The translations under genes and the position numbers were made by a program. From assembly GCF_003003795.1 (NCBI RefSeq), contig NZ_PVWK01000083.1, positions 165,156-229,155 of the forward strand: 64,000 nucleotides of DNA, read 5' to 3'. This document shows positions 45,608-54,520 of this stretch, one piece after another. How positions within the stretch are numbered: position 1 is the first letter of the stretch; each line of letters starts with the position of its first letter. This DNA is from Stenomitos frigidus ULC18. GTDB lineage: Bacteria; Cyanobacteriota; Cyanobacteriia; Leptolyngbyales; Leptolyngbyaceae. The notes under the pieces were generated by a model. It had not been told where the DNA came from. It saw nothing but the letters and a program-made list of their open reading frames with translations, and did not search any database.

Positions 45608-47512
45608 ATGCATCTGAGTGAATTAACTCACCCCAACCAGTTGCACGGTCTGTCGATCTATCAGCTCCAGCAAATGGCTCGCCAAATTCGTGAGAAGCAC
45701 TTGCAAACAGTCGCTGCCAGCGGTGGGCATTTAGGACCTGGCTTAGGCGTTGTGGAACTGACGCTAGCACTATATCAAACCCTGGATCTCGATCGCGACA
45801 AAGTTACCTGGGATGTGGGGCATCAGGCCTACCCCCACAAGCTCATCACCGGGCGCTATGCCCGCTTTCACACCCTGCGGCAGAAAGACGGCATTGCGGG
45901 TTATCTCAAGCGCTGCGAAAGCAAATTTGACCATTTTGGAGCCGGTCATGCGTCTACCAGCATCTCTTCAGCGCTGGGGATGGCACTGGCTCGCGATATG
46001 CAGGGCGAAGATTACAAAGTGGTCGCCGTGATTGGTGATGGCGCCTTGACGGGTGGTATGGCATTAGAAGCAATCAATCACGCAGGGCATTTACCCAAGA
46101 CTAATTTATTGGTCGTGCTGAACGATAACGAAATGTCGATTTCACCGAACGTCGGCGCTATTCCCCGTTATCTCAACAAAATGCGGCTGAGTGCACCTGT
46201 ACAGTTTATTTCTGAGAATTTGGAAGAGCAGTTCAAGCATTTGCCCTTCGTCGGCGAATCCCTCGCTCCAGAAATTGGTCGCGTGAAGGAAGGCATGAAG
46301 CGGCTGGCAGTGCCCAAAGTGGGTGCTGTGTTCGAAGAATTGGGCTTTACCTATGTGGGGCCGATCGATGGTCATAACCTGCAAGAACTGATTACAACCT
46401 TTCAACAGGCGCACAAGCATCCTGGTCCCGTGTTGGTGCACGTGGCAACGACCAAAGGCAAGGGCTACGAGATCGCTGAGAAGGATCAGGTCGGCTATCA
46501 TGCTCAGTCGCCGTTCAACCTCGCCACGGGAAAAGCGGCTCCTTCTAACAAGCCCAAGCCACCTAGCTATTCCAAAGTGTTTGGCGATACGCTGACAAAG
46601 ATTGCTGAGAACGATCGCAGAGTCATTGGTATCACGGCTGCGATGGCAACGGGCACAGGTCTAGACATTTTGCAGAAGCAGTTGCCCGACCAATACATTG
46701 ATGTCGGTATTGCCGAACAGCATGCCGTCACGTTGGCAGCTGGGATGGCATGTGAAGGGATGCGTCCGGTCGCCACGATCTATTCCACCTTCCTACAACG
46801 CGCGTTTGACCAGATTATTCACGATGTCTGTATTCAGAACCTGCACGTCTTCTTTTGCATCGATCGCGCGGGCATTGTTGGCTCTGATGGCCCCACTCAT
46901 CAGGGTATGTACGATATCGCCTACCTGCGTTGCATCCCGAATATGGTGCTGATGGCTCCTAAGGACGAAGCCGAACTCCAGCGCATGATCGTAACCGGCA
47001 TTGAGCATACGGGGCCGATCGCCCTCCGCTATCCACGTGGCAACGGCTACGGTGCGCCCTTGATGGAAGAAGGCTGGGAACCCCTGCCGATCGGCAAAGG
47101 TGAAATTCTCCGTCATGGTGATGATGTACTGCTGCTGGGCTACGGTTCGATGGTCTACCCCTCCATGCAGGTGGCCGAGATCCTCAGCGAACATGGCATT
47201 CAGGCAACCGTCATCAACGCCCGTTTTGCCAAACCGCTGGATACCGAACTCATCCTGCCGTTGGCGCAAAAAATCGGTCGTGTTGTAACGCTGGAAGAAG
47301 GCTGTCTCCCCGGCGGCTTTGGGTCTGCGATCGCGGAAGCGCTGCTGGATGCCGACATTGCTGTACCGCTTACCCGCATTGGGGTACCCGATCAGCTAGT
47401 TGACCATGCCACCCCTGACGAGTCGAAAGCCGCTCTCGGCCTCACGCCACCCCAAATGGCAGAACGCATCTTGAAGCTGTTTAGCCGTCAGCCGTCAGCC
47501 GTCAGCGTGTAG
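45608..47512 (+). CDS. dxs: 1-deoxy-D-xylulose-5-phosphate synthase
   Basis: 634 residues. First step of the MEP isoprenoid route: pyruvate plus glyceraldehyde-3-phosphate gives DXP, with thiamine diphosphate. N-terminal [18 protein letters not shown] and [15 protein letters not shown]; ThDP site [20 protein letters not shown] ... [10 protein letters not shown]; transketolase centre with [19 protein letters not shown] and [20 protein letters not shown]-terminal [18 protein letters not shown]. The last residues, SRQPSAVSV, are encoded by CAGCCGT heptamers and are not family sequence. ATG 45608. Confidence 0.98.
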   Translation: MHLSELTHPNQLHGLSIYQLQQMARQIREKHLQTVAASGGHLGPGLGVVELTLALYQTLDLDRDKVTWDVGHQAYPHKLITGRYARFHTLRQKDGIAGYLKRCESKFDHFGAGHASTSISSALGMALARDMQGEDYKVVAVIGDGALTGGMALEAINHAGHLPKTNLLVVLNDNEMSISPNVGAIPRYLNKMRLSAPVQFISENLEEQFKHLPFVGESLAPEIGRVKEGMKRLAVPKVGAVFEELGFTYVGPIDGHNLQELITTFQQAHKHPGPVLVHVATTKGKGYEIAEKDQVGYHAQSPFNLATGKAAPSNKPKPPSYSKVFGDTLTKIAENDRRVIGITAAMATGTGLDILQKQLPDQYIDVGIAEQHAVTLAAGMACEGMRPVATIYSTFLQRAFDQIIHDVCIQNLHVFFCIDRAGIVGSDGPTHQGMYDIAYLRCIPNMVLMAPKDEAELQRMIVTGIEHTGPIALRYPRGNGYGAPLMEEGWEPLPIGKGEILRHGDDVLLLGYGSMVYPSMQVAEILSEHGIQATVINARFAKPLDTELILPLAQKIGRVVTLEEGCLPGGFGSAIAEALLDADIAVPLTRIGVPDQLVDHATPDESKAALGLTPPQMAERILKLFSRQPSAVSV

Positions 47513-47671
47513 TGGCTGAGCCACCGTTGTTGTCATTGATAGAGGCGGGGTTGTTTTGCGATCGAGTCGTTGTCAATAACGTTGAGATCGCAAGACAACC
47601 GCGTTCACTTTCTCAATTCACAATTTCTCAATTCACCTCAAAAAAGTTGCAGACAAACTATAGGTGACGCC

Positions 47672-48271
47672 ATGAACGAGGCCCGCTGGACAGCAAATCG
47701 TCATCACCTGTTTCCGACTGCATTATTTGCGTTTAACATCACAGACTATACCTCGCTTAACCAGCAACTTTTAGAGACCATTTATCAACTCAAGCAACAG
47801 GATCAAGGCGCTTCGGCATCGAACGTCTTGGGTTGGCATAGTAAAAGTAATTTATTTGAATTGGATGCCATCAAGCCACTGAAGGCAATCGTTGATGCAG
47901 CGATCTTAGAGGTTGCTCAAGCAGTTGGCTATGGTGATATTCAAGTTAAAGCGGCTAATTGTTGGGCGAATGTCAACCCTCAATACGCCAGCAATAAGAT
48001 TCATGATCACGCTAATTGCCTTTTTAGCGGGGTCTATTATGTGAAAACGCCACATGATTCGGGTCAGTTGATGTTCTACGATCCTCGCAGCGCCAAGACG
48101 TTTTATAAACCGCTGGTATCAAACTTTACCGCTTATACTGCGGATGCGATCGCCCATGCGGCAGAAGAAGGGCTGATGCTAATCTTTCCAAGCTGGCTGA
48201 AGCATGGAGTCGAGCCCAATTTAAGCGATGAAGATAGAGTCAGCATCAGCTTTAATTATGTCTTTATTTAA
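47672..48271 (+). CDS. TIGR02466-type 2OG-Fe(II) oxygenase family protein
   Basis: 199 residues from ATG 47672. The double-stranded beta-helix carries KIHDHANCLFSGVYYVKTP (first metal-binding His), DSGQLMFYDPRS, and LIFPSWLKHGVEPN with RVSISFNYVF (second His and the 2-oxoglutarate-binding Arg). Related putative oxygenases occur in cyanobacteria and their phages. Substrate unknown. Upstream sequence to 47570 is open but not conserved. Confidence 0.85.
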   Translation: MNEARWTANRHHLFPTALFAFNITDYTSLNQQLLETIYQLKQQDQGASASNVLGWHSKSNLFELDAIKPLKAIVDAAILEVAQAVGYGDIQVKAANCWANVNPQYASNKIHDHANCLFSGVYYVKTPHDSGQLMFYDPRSAKTFYKPLVSNFTAYTADAIAHAAEEGLMLIFPSWLKHGVEPNLSDEDRVSISFNYVFI

Positions 48272-48614
48272 CAGTAGACGTACGAGTGGGCGTTGCTGAG
48301 CCTGGGATGCGTCGTGAATTTGCAAAGCCCTAGCCTGCAGCAAACAAGAAACGCAAAACGCTTTTAAAAGGCAACTCTCAAAGCCATAACCCTGCACCAA
48401 TGTCCCATCAATTTTTTTTGATGCCTTCTAAAAAGGACACCAGAAAGCCCTATCGTAGCCAGGTAGTCCTATTTGGGAAAAGATGATGGCAGCCCAAAAG
48501 CAGCGTCTTTCCTCCATCCTTTCCTCAATGGCACTATCCGGCGATCGAGTTTAAGGCCTGATTTGATAGGCTAAGCAACCGACACAATCACGTCGCATTG
48601 GCCTGAAAACGTCT
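48272..48614. other. intergenic region, nothing identified
   Basis: 343 bp between two plus-strand genes. An ATCAATTTTTTTTGAT palindrome-like word is at ~48406; no conserved gene or clear terminator was seen. Confidence 0.4.
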
Positions 48615-50786
48615 ATGAAATTGTTTGCAAAAAAGTGCATTTTGTTGGTGGTTGCGATCGCGCTCTTCGGTTTGATCTGTCACTATGGACAAAGTTGCTC
48701 CTTATCCGCTGCCATGACTGACCCCAACCAAACGTTTGTGTATCCTCAACCCCGTCAGGCAAATCAGGTCGATGACTACCACGGTACACGCGTTGCAGAC
48801 CCGTATCGTTGGCTCGAAGATCCGGATTCTGACGAAACAAAAACCTGGGTTGAGGCTGAGAACAAGCTGACGTTTGGACTGCTGGAGCAAATTCCCGCGC
48901 GCGATCGCCTCAAGCAACGCCTCACTGAATTGTGGAACTACGAAAAGTACGGCATTCCGTTTAAGCAAGGTGACCGCTACTTCTACTTTAAAAACGATGG
49001 TCTGCAAAATCAGAGCGTTCTCTACACGTTGAAGTCTCTGGACGATGAGCCTGTAGTTTTGCTCGACCCAAACACCTTGTCTGAAGACGGTACGGTTGCA
49101 CTGTCAGGATTGTCTGTAAGTGAAGATGGGCAGTCCCTCGCCTACGGATTGTCTACATCTGGTTCTGACTGGCAAGAATGGAAGGTACGGACGGTCGAGA
49201 CAGGGAAGGATTTGGACGATCGCGTGCAGTGGGTCAAATTCTCTGGTGCGTCCTGGACGCACGACGGCAAGGGCTTTTTCTACTCTCGCTACGACGAACC
49301 GAAGGAAAAGTCGAAGCACGAAGACGTTAACTATTTCCAGAAACTCTACTACCATCGCCTTGGCACACCCCAGAGCGACGATACGCTGATTTACGAACGT
49401 CCCGACCAGAAAGATTGGGGCTTTGGCGGTGGCGTGAGTGAAGATGGACGCTTCTTAATCATTTCTGTTTGGCTGGGTACTGATCCACGCAATCTGGTGT
49501 TCTACAAGGATCTGTCCGTGCCGAATGCGCCGATCGTCGAACTTATTAACACCTTTGAAGCCAGCTACAGCTTTATTGATAATGAGGGCGATCGCTTCTG
49601 GTTCAGCACCGATCTGGAGGCACCGCGCAGTCGCGTGATTGCGATCGATACGAAACAGCCCGATCGTGCCCACTGGCAAGAAGTGATTCCTCAAGCCGCC
49701 GAAACCCTTGAAGGCGTGGGCATTCTCAACAATCAGTTTGTGGTGTCTTACCTGAAAGATGCTCACAGTCAGGTGAAGCTCTTTGACCTGAACGGTACAC
49801 CCGTCCGCGACGTTGAGTTTCCGGGTCTTGGCTCCGTGGGTGGCTTCGGCGGCAAACGCCATGATACCGAAACGTTCTACAGCTTTACCAGTTTCACTAC
49901 ACCCGCGACCATCTACCGCTACGATTTGGTGAACAACAAAAGCTATGTCTTCCGTCAACCGAACGTAGACTTCAACCCGGACGATTACGAAACGAAGCAA
50001 GTCTTCTACGCCAGCAAAGACGGTACGCAGATTCCCATGTTCATCGTCCACAAAAGAGGACTGGTGCTGGATGGGACAAGTCCCACCTACCTTTACGGCT
50101 ATGGTGGCTTCGGCATTTCCCTCACGCCCAGTTTCTCGGTTAGCTCTCTGGTTTGGCTAGAGATGGGCGGCATCTTTGCGCAGCCAAGCCTGCGGGGTGG
50201 CGGTGAATATGGCGAAGACTGGCATCAGGCAGGCACCAAGCTGAAAAAGCAAAATGTGTTTGATGATTTTATCGGTGCTGCGGAGTGGTTAATCGATCAC
50301 AAATACACATCAGCGAAAAAGCTGGCGATCGCAGGCGGCAGTAATGGCGGCTTACTCGTCGGTGCCTGCATGACTCAACGCCCCGATCTCTTTGGTGCCG
50401 CCCTACCAGCCGTTGGCGTGATGGATATGCTGCGGTTCCACAAATTCACGATCGGCTGGGCGTGGATCTCGGAATACGGCACACCCGAAAATGCTGACGA
50501 GTTCAAAGTGCTTTACGGCTACTCCCCACTGCACAATCTCAAACCGGGCACGGCCTATCCCGCCACGCTCATTACGACTGCCGACCACGACGATCGCGTG
50601 GTGCCTGCCCACAGCTTCAAATTTGCTGCTGCTCTGCAAGCTGCCCACAAAGGCGATGCCCCCGTCATGATCCGCATTGAAACGAAAGCGGGACACGGAG
50701 CAGGCAAACCCACTGCCAAAATCATCGAAGAAAGCGCTGATAAATGGGCGTTTTTGGTGAAGGTGTTAGCGATCGCTGAAAGCTGA
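48615..50786 (+). CDS. prolyl oligopeptidase family serine peptidase (S9A)
   Basis: 723 residues. An N-terminal hydrophobic segment (CILLVVAIALFGLICHYG) looks like a signal or anchor; a second ATG at 48714 would make a cytoplasmic form. Then a seven-bladed propeller opening QANQVDDYHGTRVADPYRWL and a catalytic alpha/beta domain: nucleophile Ser576 in AIAGGSNGGLLVGA, Asp660 in HDDRVVPAHSF, His694 in AGHGAGKP. It cleaves short proline-containing peptides. A decayed copy of its 3' end lies at 51683-51770, beyond the Uma2 gene. Confidence 0.96.
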   Translation: MKLFAKKCILLVVAIALFGLICHYGQSCSLSAAMTDPNQTFVYPQPRQANQVDDYHGTRVADPYRWLEDPDSDETKTWVEAENKLTFGLLEQIPARDRLKQRLTELWNYEKYGIPFKQGDRYFYFKNDGLQNQSVLYTLKSLDDEPVVLLDPNTLSEDGTVALSGLSVSEDGQSLAYGLSTSGSDWQEWKVRTVETGKDLDDRVQWVKFSGASWTHDGKGFFYSRYDEPKEKSKHEDVNYFQKLYYHRLGTPQSDDTLIYERPDQKDWGFGGGVSEDGRFLIISVWLGTDPRNLVFYKDLSVPNAPIVELINTFEASYSFIDNEGDRFWFSTDLEAPRSRVIAIDTKQPDRAHWQEVIPQAAETLEGVGILNNQFVVSYLKDAHSQVKLFDLNGTPVRDVEFPGLGSVGGFGGKRHDTETFYSFTSFTTPATIYRYDLVNNKSYVFRQPNVDFNPDDYETKQVFYASKDGTQIPMFIVHKRGLVLDGTSPTYLYGYGGFGISLTPSFSVSSLVWLEMGGIFAQPSLRGGGEYGEDWHQAGTKLKKQNVFDDFIGAAEWLIDHKYTSAKKLAIAGGSNGGLLVGACMTQRPDLFGAALPAVGVMDMLRFHKFTIGWAWISEYGTPENADEFKVLYGYSPLHNLKPGTAYPATLITTADHDDRVVPAHSFKFAAALQAAHKGDAPVMIRIETKAGHGAGKPTAKIIEESADKWAFLVKVLAIAES

Positions 50787-50910
50787 GCCACAGGTATGAC
50801 ACGTATTGTCAAATCGCCCTTCCAGGTATAGGAGCGACCAGGTGTCGATGAACGATGCGTCCGCGATCGCTACATTACAATAGACAATGTCGGGAATCCT
50901 TACTATTCCT

Positions 50911-51675
50911 ATGGTTTCACAACCGCTTGACACCATTCTACCCAGCACCGAAGAGCTACCGTGCTCTGATGATACGCCTGTGGATAACGAGGATCAGAAC
51001 TTACTGCCCAACCTACTGCTGTTTTCCCTGGCGCTGCTCTGGTCAGACCGCATGGATTGGTATTTTGGGGTGGATATGGCGGTGTATCATACCACCGGGG
51101 TTAGCCCGAAGGTGCCTGTGGTGCCGGATGCTTTTCTGAGTCTTGGTGTTGAGCGCAAAAAAGGGGGCAAGTCGCGCCGCAGCTACGCCACCTGGGAGGA
51201 AAATAACACCCCGCCTATCCTGGCGTTAGAGATGGTTTCCCACCGTCCGAATGACGAGTATGACGAAAAGCTCGAACTCTATGCCCGGTTAGGGGTACTC
51301 TACTACGTGGTCTATAACCCAGAGTTTTGGCAGCGCGATCGCCATCAACCTTTTGAGGTCTATCGCCTAGAAGGAGAAACCTATCGATCGCAAATCGGTG
51401 AACCGTACTGGATGCCAGAAGTGGGTTTGGGTTTGGGGCGTGGTCAACAGACCATTGGCGGTATTCAACAAGAGGTGTTGCTCTGGCACAATGCCCAGGG
51501 ACAGGCGTATCCCATGCCAGAGCAGCAAATGCAAGCAATGCAAGATCAACTCACTGCGGAACGCCAGCGCACAGAGGTGGAACGCCAGCGCACTGAAGCA
51601 GAACATCAACGGGCGGAACGACTTGCAGGATATATTCGATCGCTCGGTGTTGACCCAGACAACTTACCGGAGTAG
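50911..51675 (+). CDS. Uma2 family (DUF820) putative endonuclease with C-terminal coiled coil
   Basis: 254 residues from ATG 50911; an ATG at 50887 is also possible. The restriction-endonuclease-like core has LPCSDDTPVDNEDQNLLPNL, VVPDAFLSLGVERKKGGKSR, and PPILALEMVSHRPNDEYDEK with LELYARLGVLYYVVYNPEFW (E-x-S/Y...K active-site pattern). The C-terminus is a coiled coil of near-identical units (AERQRTEVERQRTEAEHQR) ending LGVDPDNLPE. Uma2 genes are present in many copies in cyanobacteria; no target has been shown. Located between an intact and a decayed oligopeptidase 3' end. Confidence 0.9.
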   Translation: MVSQPLDTILPSTEELPCSDDTPVDNEDQNLLPNLLLFSLALLWSDRMDWYFGVDMAVYHTTGVSPKVPVVPDAFLSLGVERKKGGKSRRSYATWEENNTPPILALEMVSHRPNDEYDEKLELYARLGVLYYVVYNPEFWQRDRHQPFEVYRLEGETYRSQIGEPYWMPEVGLGLGRGQQTIGGIQQEVLLWHNAQGQAYPMPEQQMQAMQDQLTAERQRTEVERQRTEAEHQRAERLAGYIRSLGVDPDNLPE

Positions 51676-51682
51676 GAATAGG

Positions 51683-51770
51683 CGATTGCCCTCAGCCCAT
51701 AGCTTCAAATTCAATAATTGAAGAAGGCGCTGATAGGTGAGTGTTTTGGGTGAACGTGTTGGCAATCGAA
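51683..51770 (+). pseudogene. remnant of a second prolyl oligopeptidase 3' end
   Basis: 51717-51768 aligns without gaps to 50724-50775 in the intact gene, 42 of 52 bases identical (GAAGAAGGCGCTGATAGGTG against GAAGAAAGCGCTGATAAATG). Upstream, CCCATAGCTTCAAATTC (51696-51712) matches the HSFKF codons near 50610, with ~100 bp deleted between the two blocks. All frames carry stops. It is a degenerate copy separated from the source by the Uma2 gene. Confidence 0.85.
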
Positions 51771-51865
51771 AATAAATACGTACCAGGAAGGGAAATTCAA
51801 CTTCAGACACAAGATTCTTAGATTGATTCCCTGTTGCTCTAGGGCAGAGTGCGACCAACTAATCG

Positions 51866-52765
51866 TTATGACGGTATATTCAACTTTGACAAAAGTTCCT
51901 TTTCAATTTTTTTACCGTCCACGTCATGATCAATATACTCTTTAAGAACTACTTTCATATAATTCAGTATTTTATCAATTGCTTCCGTCCATTTAATGCT
52001 ATCGGACGCTAGCTTTTTATCATGTCCCCCATGAGCTAAATTAGATCTGGTATCGTAAAAGACTTTCATTTCTGAGAAGGGAACCTGAACTCCAGCTTTG
52101 TTTAATAAGAATGAAGAATTTAACGAGAATCGAAATGTCATCTCTGTTTTATGATTTCCACACACTATACTTTCAATGATGCTAACGGCATCAATCATTC
52201 TAATTTCACGAGACTGATCGATATCGCAACACCTTAGTAGTCTCTTTAACAGAATCTCAAGACCATGATCTTGTTTATTTTTCATTAATCTTGAGAACAA
52301 TTCTTGAGACTTGCTTAAGTCATGATTACTAAGTTTACACGGGAGTTCAAAGGTAAAGTTGAATGGAGGATAGAAATGGATTGTCTCCTCAGTCTTGCTT
52401 AAAGTTTCGATACCGATGGGGCACACAAAACTGCCCCTCGTAATGATATGAAGAGCTGTGATCATTTTTCTGATCTCTTCATCGTTAGAAGATTCGATCA
52501 CGTATTTCGGAGGAGGATATTCATCTACCTGGCTTGCCAGAAGACCTTTAGGTAAAGATGTCCAAATAGTGTTTCTTTGTCTTCCGTCGATTCCTTGGAA
52601 TTGTGTATATCCTGTAATTTGATCATCATCGTTAAATTGTGGAGCATCTACTCCAAAATACTGATTGAGCTCACTGTTTGAGATCTCTCTGATTTGAGTT
52701 GATTCTGAAAATCTGAACTGCCCATTAAATTTTTCGATGCGGATTGATATAGGACAAAGAATCAT
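51866..52765 (-). CDS. HEPN-domain (Apea-like) protein of unknown function
   Basis: 299 residues. The C-terminal ~120 residues fit the Apea-like HEPN fold: ETAMTFRFSL-like helix start (TEMTFRFSLNSSFLLNKAG), then VFYDTRSNLAHGGHDKKL, with Arg240 and His245 in the R-x4-H arrangement used by HEPN RNases. The N-terminal ~180 residues (FRFSESTQIREISNSELNQY and on) are not recognisable to me. The gene is clearly AT-richer than its neighbours and has no HIP1 octamer, which suggests recent acquisition. Apea-like HEPN proteins include phage-defence factors, but this link is inference. ATG 52765. Confidence 0.7.
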   Translation of the reverse strand: MILCPISIRIEKFNGQFRFSESTQIREISNSELNQYFGVDAPQFNDDDQITGYTQFQGIDGRQRNTIWTSLPKGLLASQVDEYPPPKYVIESSNDEEIRKMITALHIITRGSFVCPIGIETLSKTEETIHFYPPFNFTFELPCKLSNHDLSKSQELFSRLMKNKQDHGLEILLKRLLRCCDIDQSREIRMIDAVSIIESIVCGNHKTEMTFRFSLNSSFLLNKAGVQVPFSEMKVFYDTRSNLAHGGHDKKLASDSIKWTEAIDKILNYMKVVLKEYIDHDVDGKKIEKELLSKLNIPS

Positions 52766-53169
52766 CTTAAGGACTTTATGATTAGATGTTTTGGCTGCTT
52801 CTAGAAAACCAGTATCAGTTCATTGTAATTTTGAGTGAGAAGCCTTTGCTTATTAACAGAGATAGTCATCAACGTCTTCCATTAAAGATTCCTGTGGTGG
52901 CAATTGTACTGTAGATCATCATTTTTAAAATTGTATCAACGACAGGAAACCCAACTTAATCCTTTTTTGAACACTAATGTTATACGTCGCTCTCCCACCT
53001 CTTACCGTTCAAATTGTCTGCGATCGGATAGAGCGCGATCGCAGATGGATGAAGTAGCGCGATCGCTTACTTTGGTCAAATACGCTGACCAGCTTCAACT
53101 CACGCCTGGCAGGTATCAGTAGTCTCAATGCTAAACTCAGAGCATCATCAATTTCTCGGTGAGGTCAAC
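52766..53169. other. intergenic region, possible gene remnant
   Basis: 404 bp. The right part has HIP1 octamers at 53035 and 53060, and an open stretch reading DEVARSLTLVKYADQLQLTP (to stop 53120-53122) that looks protein-like but has no matching start or family; it may be a remnant. The left part is AT-rich like the HEPN gene. Confidence 0.4.
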
Positions 53170-53397
53170 ATGAGCGCAGAGTTTACTCAGGTCTTTGAGC
53201 TACCCCTCTCAGAAAAATTGCAGCTTGTAGAAGACTTGTGGGATAGCATCGCCTCCGTTCCAGAGCAGATTCCTGTGCTTGACTGGCAGAAAGAAGAGCT
53301 TGCCAGACGAAAAGCCGCTTATTTGCAGAACCCAGACTCAGGCAGTTCATGGGAGGAAGCTAAAGAACGGATTCGTAACCAACACAATGGTGCTTAG
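53170..53397 (+). CDS. type II antitoxin, putative addiction module component (TIGR02574)
   Basis: 75 residues from ATG 53170, with GAGG 6 bases upstream; a longer frame begins at 53128. The pattern VFELPLSEKLQLVEDLWDSI, then PVLDWQKEELARRKAAYLQN and SSWEEAKERIR is the standard short antitoxin family, partner of ParE/RelE toxins. Overlaps the toxin ATG by 11 bp, so the two are coupled. The C-terminal part is expected to bind the toxin. Confidence 0.92.
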   Translation: MSAEFTQVFELPLSEKLQLVEDLWDSIASVPEQIPVLDWQKEELARRKAAYLQNPDSGSSWEEAKERIRNQHNGA

Positions 53398-53689
53398 AAA
53401 TCTGATTATTTTGCCATCAGCAGAACGAGATGCGGCTGAGGCTTATAGTTGGTACGAAACGCAGGAACCTGGCTTAGGTGAAGAATTCCTGCGGTGCGTT
53501 GATGCTTGTATTCACTTCATCAGACGAAATCCAGAAATGTATCTGGTCGTTCACGAGAGCTATCGGAGGGCTACAGTTCGACGTTTCCCCTACGTTGTTT
53601 TTTACGAGCATTTGGATTACACAGTGATCATTTATGCAGTCTTCCACTGCTCTCAAAATCCAAAGAAGTGGCGCGAACGGCTGCCGTAA
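53387..53689 (+). CDS. ParE/RelE-family toxin
   Basis: 100 residues from ATG 53387. LIILPSAERDAAEAYSWYET is the conserved opening helix, EPGLGEEFLRCVDACIHFIR and VRRFPYVVFYEHLDYTVIIY the core strands, and VFHCSQNPKKWRERLP the usual end. Toxins of this fold poison gyrase (ParE) or cut mRNA (RelE); which one cannot be told. Complete frame, unlike the toxin at 39023. Confidence 0.92.
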   Translation: MVLRNLIILPSAERDAAEAYSWYETQEPGLGEEFLRCVDACIHFIRRNPEMYLVVHESYRRATVRRFPYVVFYEHLDYTVIIYAVFHCSQNPKKWRERLP

Positions 53690-53743
53690 AAGCCAGGTTT
53701 TCCATTTTAGACGACTGGTGTAAAAAGATTGTTAACCCCCGCT

Positions 53744-54280
53744 CTACTCACGCTGCAACATGAAGAAGAATGGTTGTTCCATGCCCTTTAAATCCATGAC
53801 GCTAAACACCGTATTGGCATCAACCTTGCGAAAAATGTCGTTGATCGGTAGAGCATCATAAATCATCGTCGCACTCTCTTTGCCACGATAGTTGGTCAAG
53901 CGAAGACGTGCACACGATCGATTAGTGGCAAACAACGGCAGGGCCATCTGAAAAACGCGTCCTACAGCCTCCGACTTTGGAATGGGCAGGCGATCGAGCC
54001 AACGGACTATTGGCAGCATCCAGACTGGATCAATGCTCGTCGTGCCGCCACTCATCGTTTTGAACACGAGCGGCTGGACATGCTCAGCGTCATCGAGCCG
54101 CTTGCCGTGCCAGTGGTAAGCCTCAAGTACACCATCAAGTGGATGATCCGTCGGGAAGCTCGCACCTTTCCAGGAGCCAAGCATGAAGTTGACATCGACG
54201 CGATCGAGACTATCGAAAATTTCCCAGGCTGCAGCCGTGCTTACTTTACCGGCAGCAACCGCTTCAGAAAATGTCTTCAC
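53744..54280 (-). CDS. GXWXG and DUF4334 domain protein
   Basis: 178 residues. The GXWXG motif is in FMLGSWKGASFPTDHPLDGV (N-terminal domain), and DUF4334 covers ~115-175: CARLRLTNYRGKESATMIYD then LPINDIFRKVDANTVFSVMD and FFFMLQRE. The pair of domains occurs in many bacteria with unknown function; the fold is lipocalin-like in appearance. ATG 54280. No neighbour suggests a pathway. Confidence 0.9.
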   Translation of the reverse strand: MKTFSEAVAAGKVSTAAAWEIFDSLDRVDVNFMLGSWKGASFPTDHPLDGVLEAYHWHGKRLDDAEHVQPLVFKTMSGGTTSIDPVWMLPIVRWLDRLPIPKSEAVGRVFQMALPLFATNRSCARLRLTNYRGKESATMIYDALPINDIFRKVDANTVFSVMDLKGMEQPFFFMLQRE

Positions 54281-54520
54281 ACGTCTGATCTCCTATGGTG
54301 CAAAAATTCTTGGGAGCTTATGACGTATTAGACAGACTCTTGCGACACAAAACCAACCTGCTGCACAGTTTCGTGCCACATGTTCACACTACGATGATCA
54401 GCCTTTTAGAGTAACGGTTGCGCGATCGGGTGCTCTTACGTTCAAACGCCTGCGATTTAAAGCGCGCGATCGCGGCATTTGAAATGGAAGACGATGTGCG
54501 ATCGTCCTACACTGACCCTA

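Noticed and set aside
51866..53689. Complete defence island
   Set aside because: Only one HEPN gene and one toxin-antitoxin pair are present, with no restriction, CBASS, retron or other recognisable defence core.
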